DNA from: Alistipes sp.
Lineage (GTDB): Bacteria; Bacteroidota; Bacteroidia; Bacteroidales; Rikenellaceae
Assembly (NCBI GenBank): GCA_017463615.1
Contig: JAFTOU010000020.1
Coordinates: forward strand, 62,001-126,000
Length of the DNA stretch: 64,000 bases
Reading direction: 5' to 3'
Below the pieces are notes generated by a model. That model was given only the letters and a program-made list of their open reading frames with translations, ran no database searches and was not told the DNA's origin. Shown piece by piece: positions 26,257-33,916 of this stretch; the stretch's first letter is position 1, and the number at the start of each line of letters is the position of its first letter. Made by a program: the position numbers and the translations under genes.

Positions 26257-27426
26257 ATGAAACGACTACTGCCTCTTGTTCTTGTTATTTGTGCCGCTAT
26301 AGGTTGCACGCCTAAGCATAATCTTGAGATCAGATTAAAAGGTTTTCACAATGATACTCTGATTTTGGGTGTAATGCCATTGTCAGATTATATTGTAAAT
26401 AACTATGATAATATGCAGACACAAACCCTTGTGGCTCAAGATGGTGTTATAAAGACAAATATTCAGACAGATGATTCTGCCAAATATTTTCAGCTTATAG
26501 CAACTCAATTATCTGTGCGCGAGGGTAGAGTATCTCTTCCGACACCTGCTGGAATAATCAGAAATTTTATTACTTCCAACGACAAAATCAGAATGGAGGT
26601 AACACCATTTGACAAGCATATTGAGGTTGCAGTAAAGCGCGGCTCGCGAGCCAATAGAGATATTGCAGATGTGAGAAATCAATATCGCAAACTTGCAGCA
26701 GACTATTTTGCATTGCTTGTAGGAGATAAGGGGCATCAGTTAAGCAGGGTAGAGCGCGGAGTGGCTATACAGAATAGTCTAAATGCTATGGATAACGCGT
26801 TAATAGAGAGTATCAAAAGCAATCCGGATAGAGTCTCTTCGCTATTCCTTTTATTCAACCTAACACTTTTGCCAGACGATATTGTTAAATATATAGAGCA
26901 TCTAAAACCTACACTTTTATCTCACGAATGGGAGGATGTCAATGCTCTCTATGAAAAGACAAAACAGATGTGTGCGGTGCGATGTAAAGCAAAAAGAATG
27001 ATAGATGAAAATGGAGCGGCTTTTGACTTCACAAGCAAAGATATTAACGGCAATGAGTTTACGCTTTCATCGCTTCGTGGTAAGTGGGTTGTCTTGGATT
27101 TTTGGGGTAGCTGGTGCGGTCCTTGTATGCGCGGTGTTCCAATGATGAAGAGATATTATGACCGTTATCGTAGTAATTTGGAGATTGTCGGCATAGCTTG
27201 CAATGATAAACAGGAGCAGTGGCGTAAAGCCATAGAGAAAAACGAGATGAGTTGGACAAATATTTTTCATCCCGATGATACTCTACCTGCCAATAGCATT
27301 ATGATGAACTATGCCGTCACTAATTTTCCTACAAAGGTTATCATTACGCCAGTAGGTCGCCTGCACAAAGTTTTTGTCGGCGAGACTGAAGATTTCTACA
27401 CAGAGATAGATGCTATAATGAAATAA
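26257..27426 (+). CDS. TlpA/thioredoxin-fold lipoprotein
   Basis: A 389-residue lipoprotein (lipobox around Cys17 in CAAIGC) of the Bacteroidota thioredoxin-like group. It has an N-terminal DUF4369-like beta domain, a helical middle (about 130-240), and a C-terminal thioredoxin fold with FTLSSLRGKWVVLDFWGSWCGPC (CGPC near residues 286-289) and the cis-Pro motif NFPTK. Such proteins work in periplasmic disulfide reduction or isomerisation. The substrate is unknown. Flanked by two similar terminators, so transcribed alone. Confidence 0.82.
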   Translation: MKRLLPLVLVICAAIGCTPKHNLEIRLKGFHNDTLILGVMPLSDYIVNNYDNMQTQTLVAQDGVIKTNIQTDDSAKYFQLIATQLSVREGRVSLPTPAGIIRNFITSNDKIRMEVTPFDKHIEVAVKRGSRANRDIADVRNQYRKLAADYFALLVGDKGHQLSRVERGVAIQNSLNAMDNALIESIKSNPDRVSSLFLLFNLTLLPDDIVKYIEHLKPTLLSHEWEDVNALYEKTKQMCAVRCKAKRMIDENGAAFDFTSKDINGNEFTLSSLRGKWVVLDFWGSWCGPCMRGVPMMKRYYDRYRSNLEIVGIACNDKQEQWRKAIEKNEMSWTNIFHPDDTLPANSIMMNYAVTNFPTKVIITPVGRLHKVFVGETEDFYTEIDAIMK

Positions 27427-27445
27427 CAGGCGAGGACCTAATAGC

Positions 27446-27474
27446 AAAAAAAGCACCCTAATGGTGCTTTTTTT
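27446..27474 (+). terminator. Terminator after the thioredoxin lipoprotein gene
   Basis: A 12-bp stem (AAAAAAAGCACC with GGTGCTTTTTTT) around a 5-base loop. It is nearly identical to the one at 26141 and borders the duplicated pyrB fragment. Confidence 0.85.
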
Positions 27475-27797
27475 ATTGCTAATGCTATCTCTTACTCTGC
27501 CTTTGTGTCGCAGTAGTAGCAGCGGTGGATGCCGTTGTCGGCGGTGTAGAAGTAGCGTTCCATAGGTTCGTTGTTGGTGATGCACTTAGGGTTAGGGCAG
27601 CGCATACCTTCAACCTCGCCCTTCTCGTGGCGCTCAACCATTTGCTCGCCCTTCCAACGCATAAGCGAGAGGATAAGTGCCATACGGACAAACTTACCAT
27701 TCTCAACCTGGCGGAAGTATGCAGCGCGAGGGTCAGCGTCTACCTCGCGGGTAATCTCGTTCACGCGTGGCAGTGGGTGGAGCACAGCCATACGCTC
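27468..27797 (-). pseudogene. Duplicated 3' fragment of pyrB
   Basis: About 330 bases nearly identical to 29598-29927 (constant offset of 2130), containing the last 99 codons of pyrB including the zinc-ribbon tail and stop (open frame 27492-27791). It begins at [17 protein letters not shown] and lacks the carbamoyl-phosphate domain, so it cannot be an active transcarbamoylase. One visible change is GEVEGM for GEVKGM. The homology stops abruptly at 27797 where unrelated sequence begins. A free 99-residue peptide with the zinc ribbon could still be made if transcribed, but no promoter is seen. Confidence 0.85.
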
Positions 27798-27798
27798 A

Positions 27799-27960
27799 AT
27801 GGCTGAGTTCTACATCGGTATCGGCAAGCTCCACGCAAACACCGAGTTGCTCGAAACTATCAAAGATGCGCTCTTCTACTATGCAGAACGAATCGCAAAC
27901 ATTCAAAAGGATGTACGCGAGTTGGACGAGCTGGTAAAGAATCCAACCCGTGCTATTTAA
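27799..27960 (+). pseudogene. Truncated gene remnant at the duplication breakpoint
   Basis: Right after the pyrB fragment, a plus-strand frame encodes 53 residues starting [19 protein letters not shown] and ending ELDELVKNPTRAI. Composition is like the core genome, unlike the A+T-rich neighbours, and it looks like the helical C-terminus of a longer protein whose front was lost. I do not recognise the family. Its stop overlaps the stop of the convergent YD-repeat-like gene by a few bases. Confidence 0.4.
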
Positions 27961-28814
27961 CGATAATTATATGCGAACTCTGTCACACAACCATTATCGT
28001 CTTCATGCAACATATTGCCATAAATATCATATTTACATGTGATTTTTCTTATTAGGGTATTGTGGCTATTATAAATTGCTCGTTCTATAATATTTCCATT
28101 AGAGTCATAGGTTAGAACTACACGCTCTGTGGTGAGTTTATCTGAACCATAAGAAAGTATCTCTATTTCGTTTCCTGATGGATCGTATTTATACAGCCAT
28201 CCACCATTATACACACCATCTTCAACCTTTATCCTTTCGGTTATATTATTATTTGAATCGTATAGTATCACATATGAATACTCCCAAGCTAATGTTCCAT
28301 CCATATCATAATATGAGTGCTTAGTTTCATTACCATTATGATCATATTCGTATATTTGAGTACTCGAAGGTGTATTAATGCCCCAATATTCTATTTCTTT
28401 CTTTTGCTTAATTTTACCATCGCAAAAATAGTCATATACAGTCTTTCCGCTTAGAGAGCCATCTCTCCCATAGGAATGAATGCTAGATATTTGACCTCTA
28501 TTATCATATAAATATTTGCTTGTGTCCCATAATAAATTTTCACTATCATAGGTGATTTTCTTTACAAGCTTGTTATTTTCATCATAAAAGAAAACAACCT
28601 TTCTGATTTGCTCTTCCATATGATTACATGCAATCATTTCAACTGCATCTCCATGAGTATTAAATTTCCAAACTACACGGTTCTGCAATGAGTTTTTAGG
28701 AAAATAAACAGAAATGACTAAACTTTCAACGTTACCGTACATACTAAACCCATCTGTTCCATCTGTAAGACCTTGTCTCTGCGGAGCTTCTTTCTTTTTT
28801 ATTGTAGTATTCAT
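27957..28814 (-). CDS. YD-repeat-like (RHS-type) protein
   Basis: A protein of about 285 residues built mostly of short repeats of the form YDxxGNxxxxxxYxxDGxL (for example YEYDHNGNETKHSYYDMDGT, KYDPSGNEIEILSYGSD, TYDSNGNIIERAIYNS), like the YD/RHS repeats that form beta-shells in toxins. No signal peptide and no C-terminal toxin domain are visible. An ATG ten codons upstream is possible but would overlap the preceding gene. Very A+T-rich. It lies 10 bases downstream of a tiny membrane protein gene and may be paired with it. Confidence 0.65.
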   Translation of the reverse strand: MNTTIKKKEAPQRQGLTDGTDGFSMYGNVESLVISVYFPKNSLQNRVVWKFNTHGDAVEMIACNHMEEQIRKVVFFYDENNKLVKKITYDSENLLWDTSKYLYDNRGQISSIHSYGRDGSLSGKTVYDYFCDGKIKQKKEIEYWGINTPSSTQIYEYDHNGNETKHSYYDMDGTLAWEYSYVILYDSNNNITERIKVEDGVYNGGWLYKYDPSGNEIEILSYGSDKLTTERVVLTYDSNGNIIERAIYNSHNTLIRKITCKYDIYGNMLHEDDNGCVTEFAYNYR

Positions 28815-28824
28815 AACGTACAAT

Positions 28825-29031
28825 TTAACTAAATAACCAACCAATTAATGAAAAAAATAGTCCTATACCTATTGCGGCTAAGAATAAATGAAAGATAATA
28901 ACTCCGCAACCTACAGCACCAGTAGCCGCACCTTCCCAGGCTCCCTTTCCTTTTTCACCATCATTGGACCCCAAAAAGCCAATAATTCCTCCTATTACTG
29001 CAACAACAATAATAACAACCAACCAATTCAT
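28825..29031 (-). CDS. Small two-span glycine-rich membrane protein
   Basis: A 68-residue hydrophobic protein with a first span VVIIVVAVIGGIIGFLG, a short polar loop (SNDGEKGKGAWEG), a glycine-zipper stretch GAATGAVGCG, and a second long hydrophobic part. The family is unknown. Start at the ATG giving MNWLVV; an ATG farther up adds polar residues. Upstream of and close to the YD-repeat-like gene, so probably cotranscribed. Confidence 0.55.
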   Translation of the reverse strand: MNWLVVIIVVAVIGGIIGFLGSNDGEKGKGAWEGAATGAVGCGVIIFHLFLAAIGIGLFFSLIGWLFS

Positions 29032-29394
29032 GATAATAACTTTAGGTTTGTACATCAACTCCTATGTACGATTTACATAAAAAAGAAAGTGTGGAGTTGG
29101 TTTCGCCTATCAAAATGGAGGTTGTGGAAAGACCTGACAGTAATAAACGAATACAATGCCCCACACTTGGATAGTATGGGGTATATGCACAGAGAGTGCA
29201 TGGCCACATAGCTATACAAGAAATGAGTGCCGTTCGTTATCCTACTGTCTTGAAAACTTCCACATTTCCATTTTAGGACATCGAAAACACTTTCAATATG
29301 TCTGCTATCTCGCGGATAGCACTACAAAATTAAAAATAATTTCCGAAACGAACAACACTCTTGCGGGACATTGTTTAGTGAGAATACAAAAAAT

Positions 29395-29418
29395 GCCTCT
29401 CACAATAATGTGAAAGGC
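29395..29418 (-). terminator. Possible terminator
   Basis: GCCTCTCACA and TGTGAAAGGC pair with one mismatch around a 4-base loop, followed by a T run on the minus strand (A run at 29388-29393). It may catch transcripts that pass the first pyr operon terminator. Confidence 0.5.
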
Positions 29419-29546
29419 AAAATTATAAAGGTGTATTTATTTACACTTAATAAGACTACATGCGAAGAATAAAAACAGAGTTGAATCAATTTTGCAAGAA
29501 AAGTCGTTTTATATCCAAACAACTCAACTTGTTGTAAATAAAGAAA

Positions 29547-29576
29547 TTCGGCGGTAAATTTAATTTCACCGCCGAA
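29547..29576 (-). terminator. Pyrimidine operon terminator
   Basis: A perfect 9-bp stem TTCGGCGGT/ACCGCCGAA with a 12-base A+T loop, about 45 bases beyond the pyrB stop, with T-rich sequence on either side. Confidence 0.7.
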
Positions 29577-29621
29577 AAAGGACAGCCCCGCAGGGTACTT
29601 TTTTATTGCTGACAGTATCTC

Positions 29622-30692
29622 CTACTCTGCTTTGGTGTCGCAGTAGTAGCAGCGGTGGATGCCGTTGTCGGCGGTGTAGAAGTAGCGTTCCATAGGTTCG
29701 TTGTTGGTGATGCACTTAGGGTTAGGGCAGCGCATACCTTTAACTTCGCCCTTCTCGTGGCGCTCGACCATCTGCTCGCCCTTCCAGCGCATAAGCGAGA
29801 GGATAAGTGCCATACGGACAAACTTACCATTCTCAACCTGGCGGAAGTATGCAGCACGAGGGTCGGCATCTACCTCGCGGGTAATCTCGTTCACGCGTGG
29901 CAGTGGGTGGAGAACAGCCATACGCTCCTTAGCCAGCTTCATACGCTCGGCGTCAAGGACGAAGCAGTCCTTAACCTTGTCGTAGTCAGCCTCGCAAGCG
30001 AAGCGCTCCTTCTGCACGCGGGTCATATAGAGGATATCCAGCTCGCCGATAACAGACTCAATGCTCTCAGCCTCGGTGTACTCAATGCCGTACTTATCGC
30101 AGATGTCGGTCTTGATATAGTCTGGCAGGCGGAGCTCCTCTGGCGAGATAAGGACAATCTTAACGCCATTGTAGCGCACCAGCGCCTTGATTAGCGAGTG
30201 CACGGTACGACCATAGAGCAGATCGCCGCAGAAACCGATAGTGATATTATCTACGCCGCCCAGCTCGCGGGTTATGGTCAGCAGGTCTGTAAGGGTCTGT
30301 GTAGGGTGCGAGTGGCTACCGTCGCCAGCGTTGATAATTGGCACTGGAGAGACAGCCGAAGCTGCAAGCTGTGCACCCTCAATATGGTGGCGCATAGCGA
30401 TAATATCTGCAAAGCAGCCTACCACGCGGACAGTATCCTCTACGGTCTCGCCCTTGCTTACAGAGGACGATGCTGCATCCGAGAAGCCGAGCACATTACC
30501 ACCGAGCTCCATCATTGCCGAGGTGAAGCTCAGGCGGGTGCGGGTACTTGGCTCGTAGAATAGGGTAGCGAGCTTTTTGCCCTTCATCTTCTCGCAGTAC
30601 GCCTCGCGGTTGGCGATAATATCCAGAGCTAAAGAGACAATGTCGTCAGTCTCCTTGCGAGTCAAGTCGGTAGGGTCAATCAGGTGTCTCAT
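29622..30692 (-). CDS. pyrB: Aspartate carbamoyltransferase fused to a PyrI-type zinc ribbon
   Basis: Forms carbamoyl-aspartate. Catalytic residues are in place: EPSTRTRLSF, SVSKGE, HPTQTLTD, MTRVQKERF and HPLPR. The usual length is about 305-310 residues, but this has 356: after the last helix comes MRCPNPKCI ... HRCYYCDTK (C-x4-C and C-x2-C), the same cysteine pattern as the zinc domain of the regulatory subunit PyrI. The nucleotide-binding allosteric domain of PyrI is absent. In E. coli the zinc domain binds the catalytic chain, so the tail may stabilise the trimer or its contacts; loss of CTP/ATP control is inferred. Last gene of the operon, cut off from pyrE by a long palindrome. Confidence 0.94.
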   Translation of the reverse strand: MRHLIDPTDLTRKETDDIVSLALDIIANREAYCEKMKGKKLATLFYEPSTRTRLSFTSAMMELGGNVLGFSDAASSSVSKGETVEDTVRVVGCFADIIAMRHHIEGAQLAASAVSPVPIINAGDGSHSHPTQTLTDLLTITRELGGVDNITIGFCGDLLYGRTVHSLIKALVRYNGVKIVLISPEELRLPDYIKTDICDKYGIEYTEAESIESVIGELDILYMTRVQKERFACEADYDKVKDCFVLDAERMKLAKERMAVLHPLPRVNEITREVDADPRAAYFRQVENGKFVRMALILSLMRWKGEQMVERHEKGEVKGMRCPNPKCITNNEPMERYFYTADNGIHRCYYCDTKAE

Positions 30693-30719
30693 AGTTTTAG
30701 GGTTTTAAGTTTTTTATAT

Positions 30720-30883
30720 AGTAACTAATTTGAATTTGTTTGCGAGATTATTTAAGATTTGTTTTGTGACCATTTCTTGCTATAGTTTAAGGCGCATAGG
30801 GGTTCCTATGTAACGAGAACTATGGCAAGAAAGGGTCGTAAACAATATTAAAGAACGAAGTAAATAAGTTCAAATTAGTTACT
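30720..30883. repeat. 164-bp imperfect palindrome between pyrE and pyrB
   Basis: Outer arms of 15 bp are perfect (30720-30734 and 30869-30883); middle arms of 20 bp match at 18 positions (30768-30787 and 30818-30837); the tip is CATAGG/CCTATG around GGTT. All three share a centre near 30802. The right end covers the pyrE stop codon. In RNA it would form one long hairpin between two operon genes. It could be a MITE-like insertion, a processing site, or a partial terminator. Confidence 0.8.
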
Positions 30884-31508
30884 TAATCCAGCTCTCGTCT
30901 GATGGGTTGTTGCGGAATGCAAGGATGCGCTCCTTCCACTCTGGGGCGATGTAACCCTCCTCGGCAGCAACCTCTACAAGTGCGTCAAGGTTTGAGAGCG
31001 AGTAGTTTACGGTATTTGCAGCGGCGATACGCTCTACACCGCGCTTCATGCCGTAGGTGAAGATGCTAACGATACCCAACACCTCGGCACCAGCCTCGCG
31101 CAGAGCCTCTACAACCTCAATGCAGCTGCCACCGGTAGAGATAAGGTCCTCTACGACAACAACCTTAGTGCCCTTCTCCAGCTTACCCTCAATGCGGTTT
31201 GTACGACCGTGGTCCTTTGCGCCGCTACGAACATAACCCATAGGCATATCAAGGATAGTTGCCACGATAGCTGCGTGAGCGATACCTGCAGTAGATGTAC
31301 CCATAAGGCACTCGCACTCAGGGAAGTGCTTGCGTACAAGCTCTGCAAGACCAGCCTCAACCTTCTCGCGTGCAGATGGAGCGGTGAGAATCAGGCGGTT
31401 GTCACAGTATATAGGGCTCTTGATACCACTTGCCCAGGTAAATGGCTGCTCTGGACGCAAGAATACTGCGCTGATAGAGAGCAACTCTTTTGCAATCATT
31501 TTCTCCAT
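30879..31508 (-). CDS. pyrE: Orotate phosphoribosyltransferase
   Basis: Attaches orotate to PRPP to give OMP. 209 residues with [14 protein letters not shown] near the N-terminus, the flexible loop [16 protein letters not shown], and the PRPP-binding loop [13 protein letters not shown] (about residues 115-127). Lies 41 bases after pyrF. Its stop codon is inside the long palindrome. Confidence 0.95.
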   Translation of the reverse strand: MEKMIAKELLSISAVFLRPEQPFTWASGIKSPIYCDNRLILTAPSAREKVEAGLAELVRKHFPECECLMGTSTAGIAHAAIVATILDMPMGYVRSGAKDHGRTNRIEGKLEKGTKVVVVEDLISTGGSCIEVVEALREAGAEVLGIVSIFTYGMKRGVERIAAANTVNYSLSNLDALVEVAAEEGYIAPEWKERILAFRNNPSDESWIK

Positions 31509-31549
31509 AGTATATATTTTTTAAGGTTTTTTGTACTCGTTTTCTGCTA

Positions 31550-32248
31550 CTACTCGCCGATAAACTCGCGGCAGCAACGCTCATAAGCCGCTACAGGGTC
31601 GTCAGCAGCGGTTACTGGGCGACCTACGACGATGAAGTCTGAGCCAATCTCGCGTGCGCGTGCTGGGGTGGTAATGCGTACCTGGTCGTCAGCGGCTGCA
31701 TCTGCAAAGCGAATACCTGGGGTGATGGTCTTAAACTCAGCGCCGCAGTGCTGCTTCACAAGCTCAGCCTCCAGTGGTGAGCATACTACGCCATCCAGAC
31801 CCGCCTCCTTTGCATTCTCGGCATACTTGGCAATAGTGTCGTTGATAGTTGCGCCAATAAGAAGCTCGCGCTGCATACGCTCCTCGCTGGTAGAGGTGAG
31901 CTGAGTTACGGCGATAAGCAGTGGGCGGGTGCCATCTGGGCGGGTAAGACCCTCCAGGGCTGCGCGCATCATATCTACAGTACCTGCAGCGTGAACATTG
32001 GTCATATCTACATCAAGGCGAGAGAGTACGCTCATAGCCTTGCGCACGGTGTTTGGAATATCGTGCAGCTTGAGGTCAAGGAAAATCTTGTGACCACGCG
32101 CCTTAATCTCGCGTACAATATCTGGTCCGCAGGCATAGAAGAGCTCCATACCAATCTTTACAAATGGCTTACGACCAGTAAAACGGTCAAGGAAAGCCAG
32201 CGTCTGCTCTTTGCTACTGAAGTCGCAGGCAATAATTACATCTCTCAT
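31550..32248 (-). CDS. pyrF: Orotidine 5'-phosphate decarboxylase
   Basis: Makes UMP from OMP. 232 residues, TIM barrel: VIIACDFSS at the first strand, [12 protein letters not shown], the catalytic array [13 protein letters not shown], and phosphate-site motifs TPGIRF and [12 protein letters not shown]. Short B. subtilis-like form. 21 bases after pyrD. Confidence 0.95.
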   Translation of the reverse strand: MRDVIIACDFSSKEQTLAFLDRFTGRKPFVKIGMELFYACGPDIVREIKARGHKIFLDLKLHDIPNTVRKAMSVLSRLDVDMTNVHAAGTVDMMRAALEGLTRPDGTRPLLIAVTQLTSTSEERMQRELLIGATINDTIAKYAENAKEAGLDGVVCSPLEAELVKQHCGAEFKTITPGIRFADAAADDQVRITTPARAREIGSDFIVVGRPVTAADDPVAAYERCCREFIGE

Positions 32249-32269
32249 AGTTTTAGGTATGTCTATTTG

Positions 32270-33184
32270 TTATTTTACTATTCCAATAATATCTCTAAGT
32301 CGCTCAATGCCAAGGCGTTCCATAACCTGCGGCAGAGACTCAATAATATCCTTGCAAGCAAATGGGTTGCGCAGGTTCTCGGCACCAACCTGTACGGCAC
32401 TTGCACCTGCCATCATCATCTCCACCACATCCTCAGCCGTAGCTACACCACCGCAGCCGATAACTGGTATCTTGCAGGCGTTAGTCACCTGATAGACCAT
32501 ACGCACAGCCACTGGGAAGATAGCGCGACCTGAGAAGCCACCCATCTTGTTGGCAATAACGGGACGACGACGGGCAATATCTATACGCATACCCAGCATT
32601 GTGTTTATCAGTGTAAGTCCGTCAGCACCAGCATCTTCGCACGCGCGGGCGATAGAGACAATGTCTGTCACATTTGGGCTGAGCTTGATAAATACTGGCT
32701 TGGTAGTAACAGCCTTAACGGCAGCAGTTACGGCAGCAGCGCTCTCTGGCGATGTGCCGAAGGCCATACCTCCGTTGTGGACATTTGGACAAGAGACATT
32801 AACCTCAATAATGCCCACCTGCTCCTCGCCGTCAATCTTACGGCAGCACTCGGTGTACTCCTCAATGCTAAAGCCGCTGATGTTGGCGATGATAGGCTTG
32901 CGGAAGCACTTGCGCAGCGCTGGCAGCTCGTGGCTGATAACGGCGTCAATGCCTGGGTTCTGCAGACCTACGGAGTTAATCATACCCGAACTGCACTCGG
33001 CAATGCGAGGCGTTGGGTTACCAAAACGAGGCTCAGCAGTAGTGCCCTTCACAGAGATTGAACCGAGGATATTTATATCGTATACCTCCGCCATCTCCAG
33101 TCCGAAGCCGAAGGTGCCACTTGCGGGGATGACTGGGTTGTCAAGCTCCACACCGCAGAGGGTGGTTGTTAAATCTCTTACCAT
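32270..33184 (-). CDS. pyrD: Dihydroorotate dehydrogenase, catalytic subunit (class 1B)
   Basis: Oxidises dihydroorotate to orotate. 304 residues: NPVIPASGTFGFG, the catalytic Cys in EVNVSCPNVHNGG as in class 1B enzymes, FIKLSPNVTDI, and GCGGVATAEDV near the FMN phosphate. It overlaps pyrK by 7 bases, matching the two-subunit PyrDB/PyrK enzyme that passes electrons to NAD. Confidence 0.95.
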   Translation of the reverse strand: MVRDLTTTLCGVELDNPVIPASGTFGFGLEMAEVYDINILGSISVKGTTAEPRFGNPTPRIAECSSGMINSVGLQNPGIDAVISHELPALRKCFRKPIIANISGFSIEEYTECCRKIDGEEQVGIIEVNVSCPNVHNGGMAFGTSPESAAAVTAAVKAVTTKPVFIKLSPNVTDIVSIARACEDAGADGLTLINTMLGMRIDIARRRPVIANKMGGFSGRAIFPVAVRMVYQVTNACKIPVIGCGGVATAEDVVEMMMAGASAVQVGAENLRNPFACKDIIESLPQVMERLGIERLRDIIGIVK

Positions 33185-33915
33185 AGTATCTCCTCCTTTC
33201 TAAATACAGGTCCCTCTTTGCATACTCTCTTTGCGCCCGAAGCGGTCTGGATGGAGCAACCCATACAGATACCAAATCCGCAACCCATACGCTCCTCAAG
33301 GCTAATCTCGCCAGGGATGGTGAGTGCCGAGCAGAGTGCCTTGAGCATCGGCAGCGGTCCGCAAGAGTAGAAGTAGTCGGTCTCAATGTCACTCTGAGCA
33401 ATAGCATCGGTAACAAAACCCTTGATGCCATAGCTGCCATCTGCCGTAGCAACAACAACCGTAACACCCAACGCCTCAAACTGCTCGCGGTAGAATATCT
33501 CCGCAGCGGTATTAAAGCCAAGCACAACGGTCACGCGCTTACCCTGCGCCGTAAGGTTACGCGCAAGGCGGTAGAGCGGTGGAACACCTACGCCACCACC
33601 CACAAGTAGGGCGTGGCTGCACTCTACGCTGTCGTTAAAGCCATTGCCAAGACCCGTAAGGGTGTCAATCGTAGCACCAGCACCGAGCTCTGCCATCTGG
33701 GCAGTGCCCTTGCCCACAACCTTGTATATAAGGGTAAGAGTACCCTCGTCGTAGTTGCAGACAGAGATAGGGCGGCGCAGGAACAGACCCTCTATAGAGA
33801 GCTCCACAAAGCCACCTGGGCATGTTACTGCCGAGGTGTCGCCCTGAAGAACCATCTCGTAGACCGTGTCGGTCAGAGGACGGTTGGAAACAACGGTAAG
33901 AATAGTTTGCTTCAT
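33178..33915 (-). CDS. pyrK: Dihydroorotate dehydrogenase electron transfer subunit
   Basis: Electron-transfer partner of PyrD, with FAD and a 2Fe-2S cluster. 245 residues: FAD-binding FLRRPISVCNYDE, the NAD-binding LLVGGGVGVPPLYRLA, and C-terminal cluster cysteines in ERMGCGFGICMGCSI ... KRVC. Start placed at the ATG (MKQTILTVV) just after the carB stop; the open frame extends further but would run into carB. Overlaps pyrD by 7 bases. Confidence 0.94.
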   Translation of the reverse strand: MKQTILTVVSNRPLTDTVYEMVLQGDTSAVTCPGGFVELSIEGLFLRRPISVCNYDEGTLTLIYKVVGKGTAQMAELGAGATIDTLTGLGNGFNDSVECSHALLVGGGVGVPPLYRLARNLTAQGKRVTVVLGFNTAAEIFYREQFEALGVTVVVATADGSYGIKGFVTDAIAQSDIETDYFYSCGPLPMLKALCSALTIPGEISLEERMGCGFGICMGCSIQTASGAKRVCKEGPVFRKEEILW

Positions 33916-33916
33916 A

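Larger units (their letters stand above)
29032..29621. other. Gene-poor region downstream of pyrB
   Basis: About 590 bases without a convincing gene. It holds two terminator hairpins and a mixed A+T-rich stretch with short open frames that have no recognisable family, possibly remnants of inserted DNA. No terminal inverted repeats or transposase motif could be found. The short frame covering 28888-29211 has biased composition and runs antisense to the tiny membrane gene. Confidence 0.4.

Noticed and set aside
27799-27960. Stand-alone small protein gene
   Set aside because: No promoter or ribosome-binding site is visible, and it begins exactly at the duplication breakpoint, so a gene remnant is more likely.
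28888-29211. Plus-strand open frame of 107 codons as a transposase end
   Set aside because: It lies antisense to the small membrane gene over part of its length and shows no DDE or other transposase motif; no terminal inverted repeats were found.
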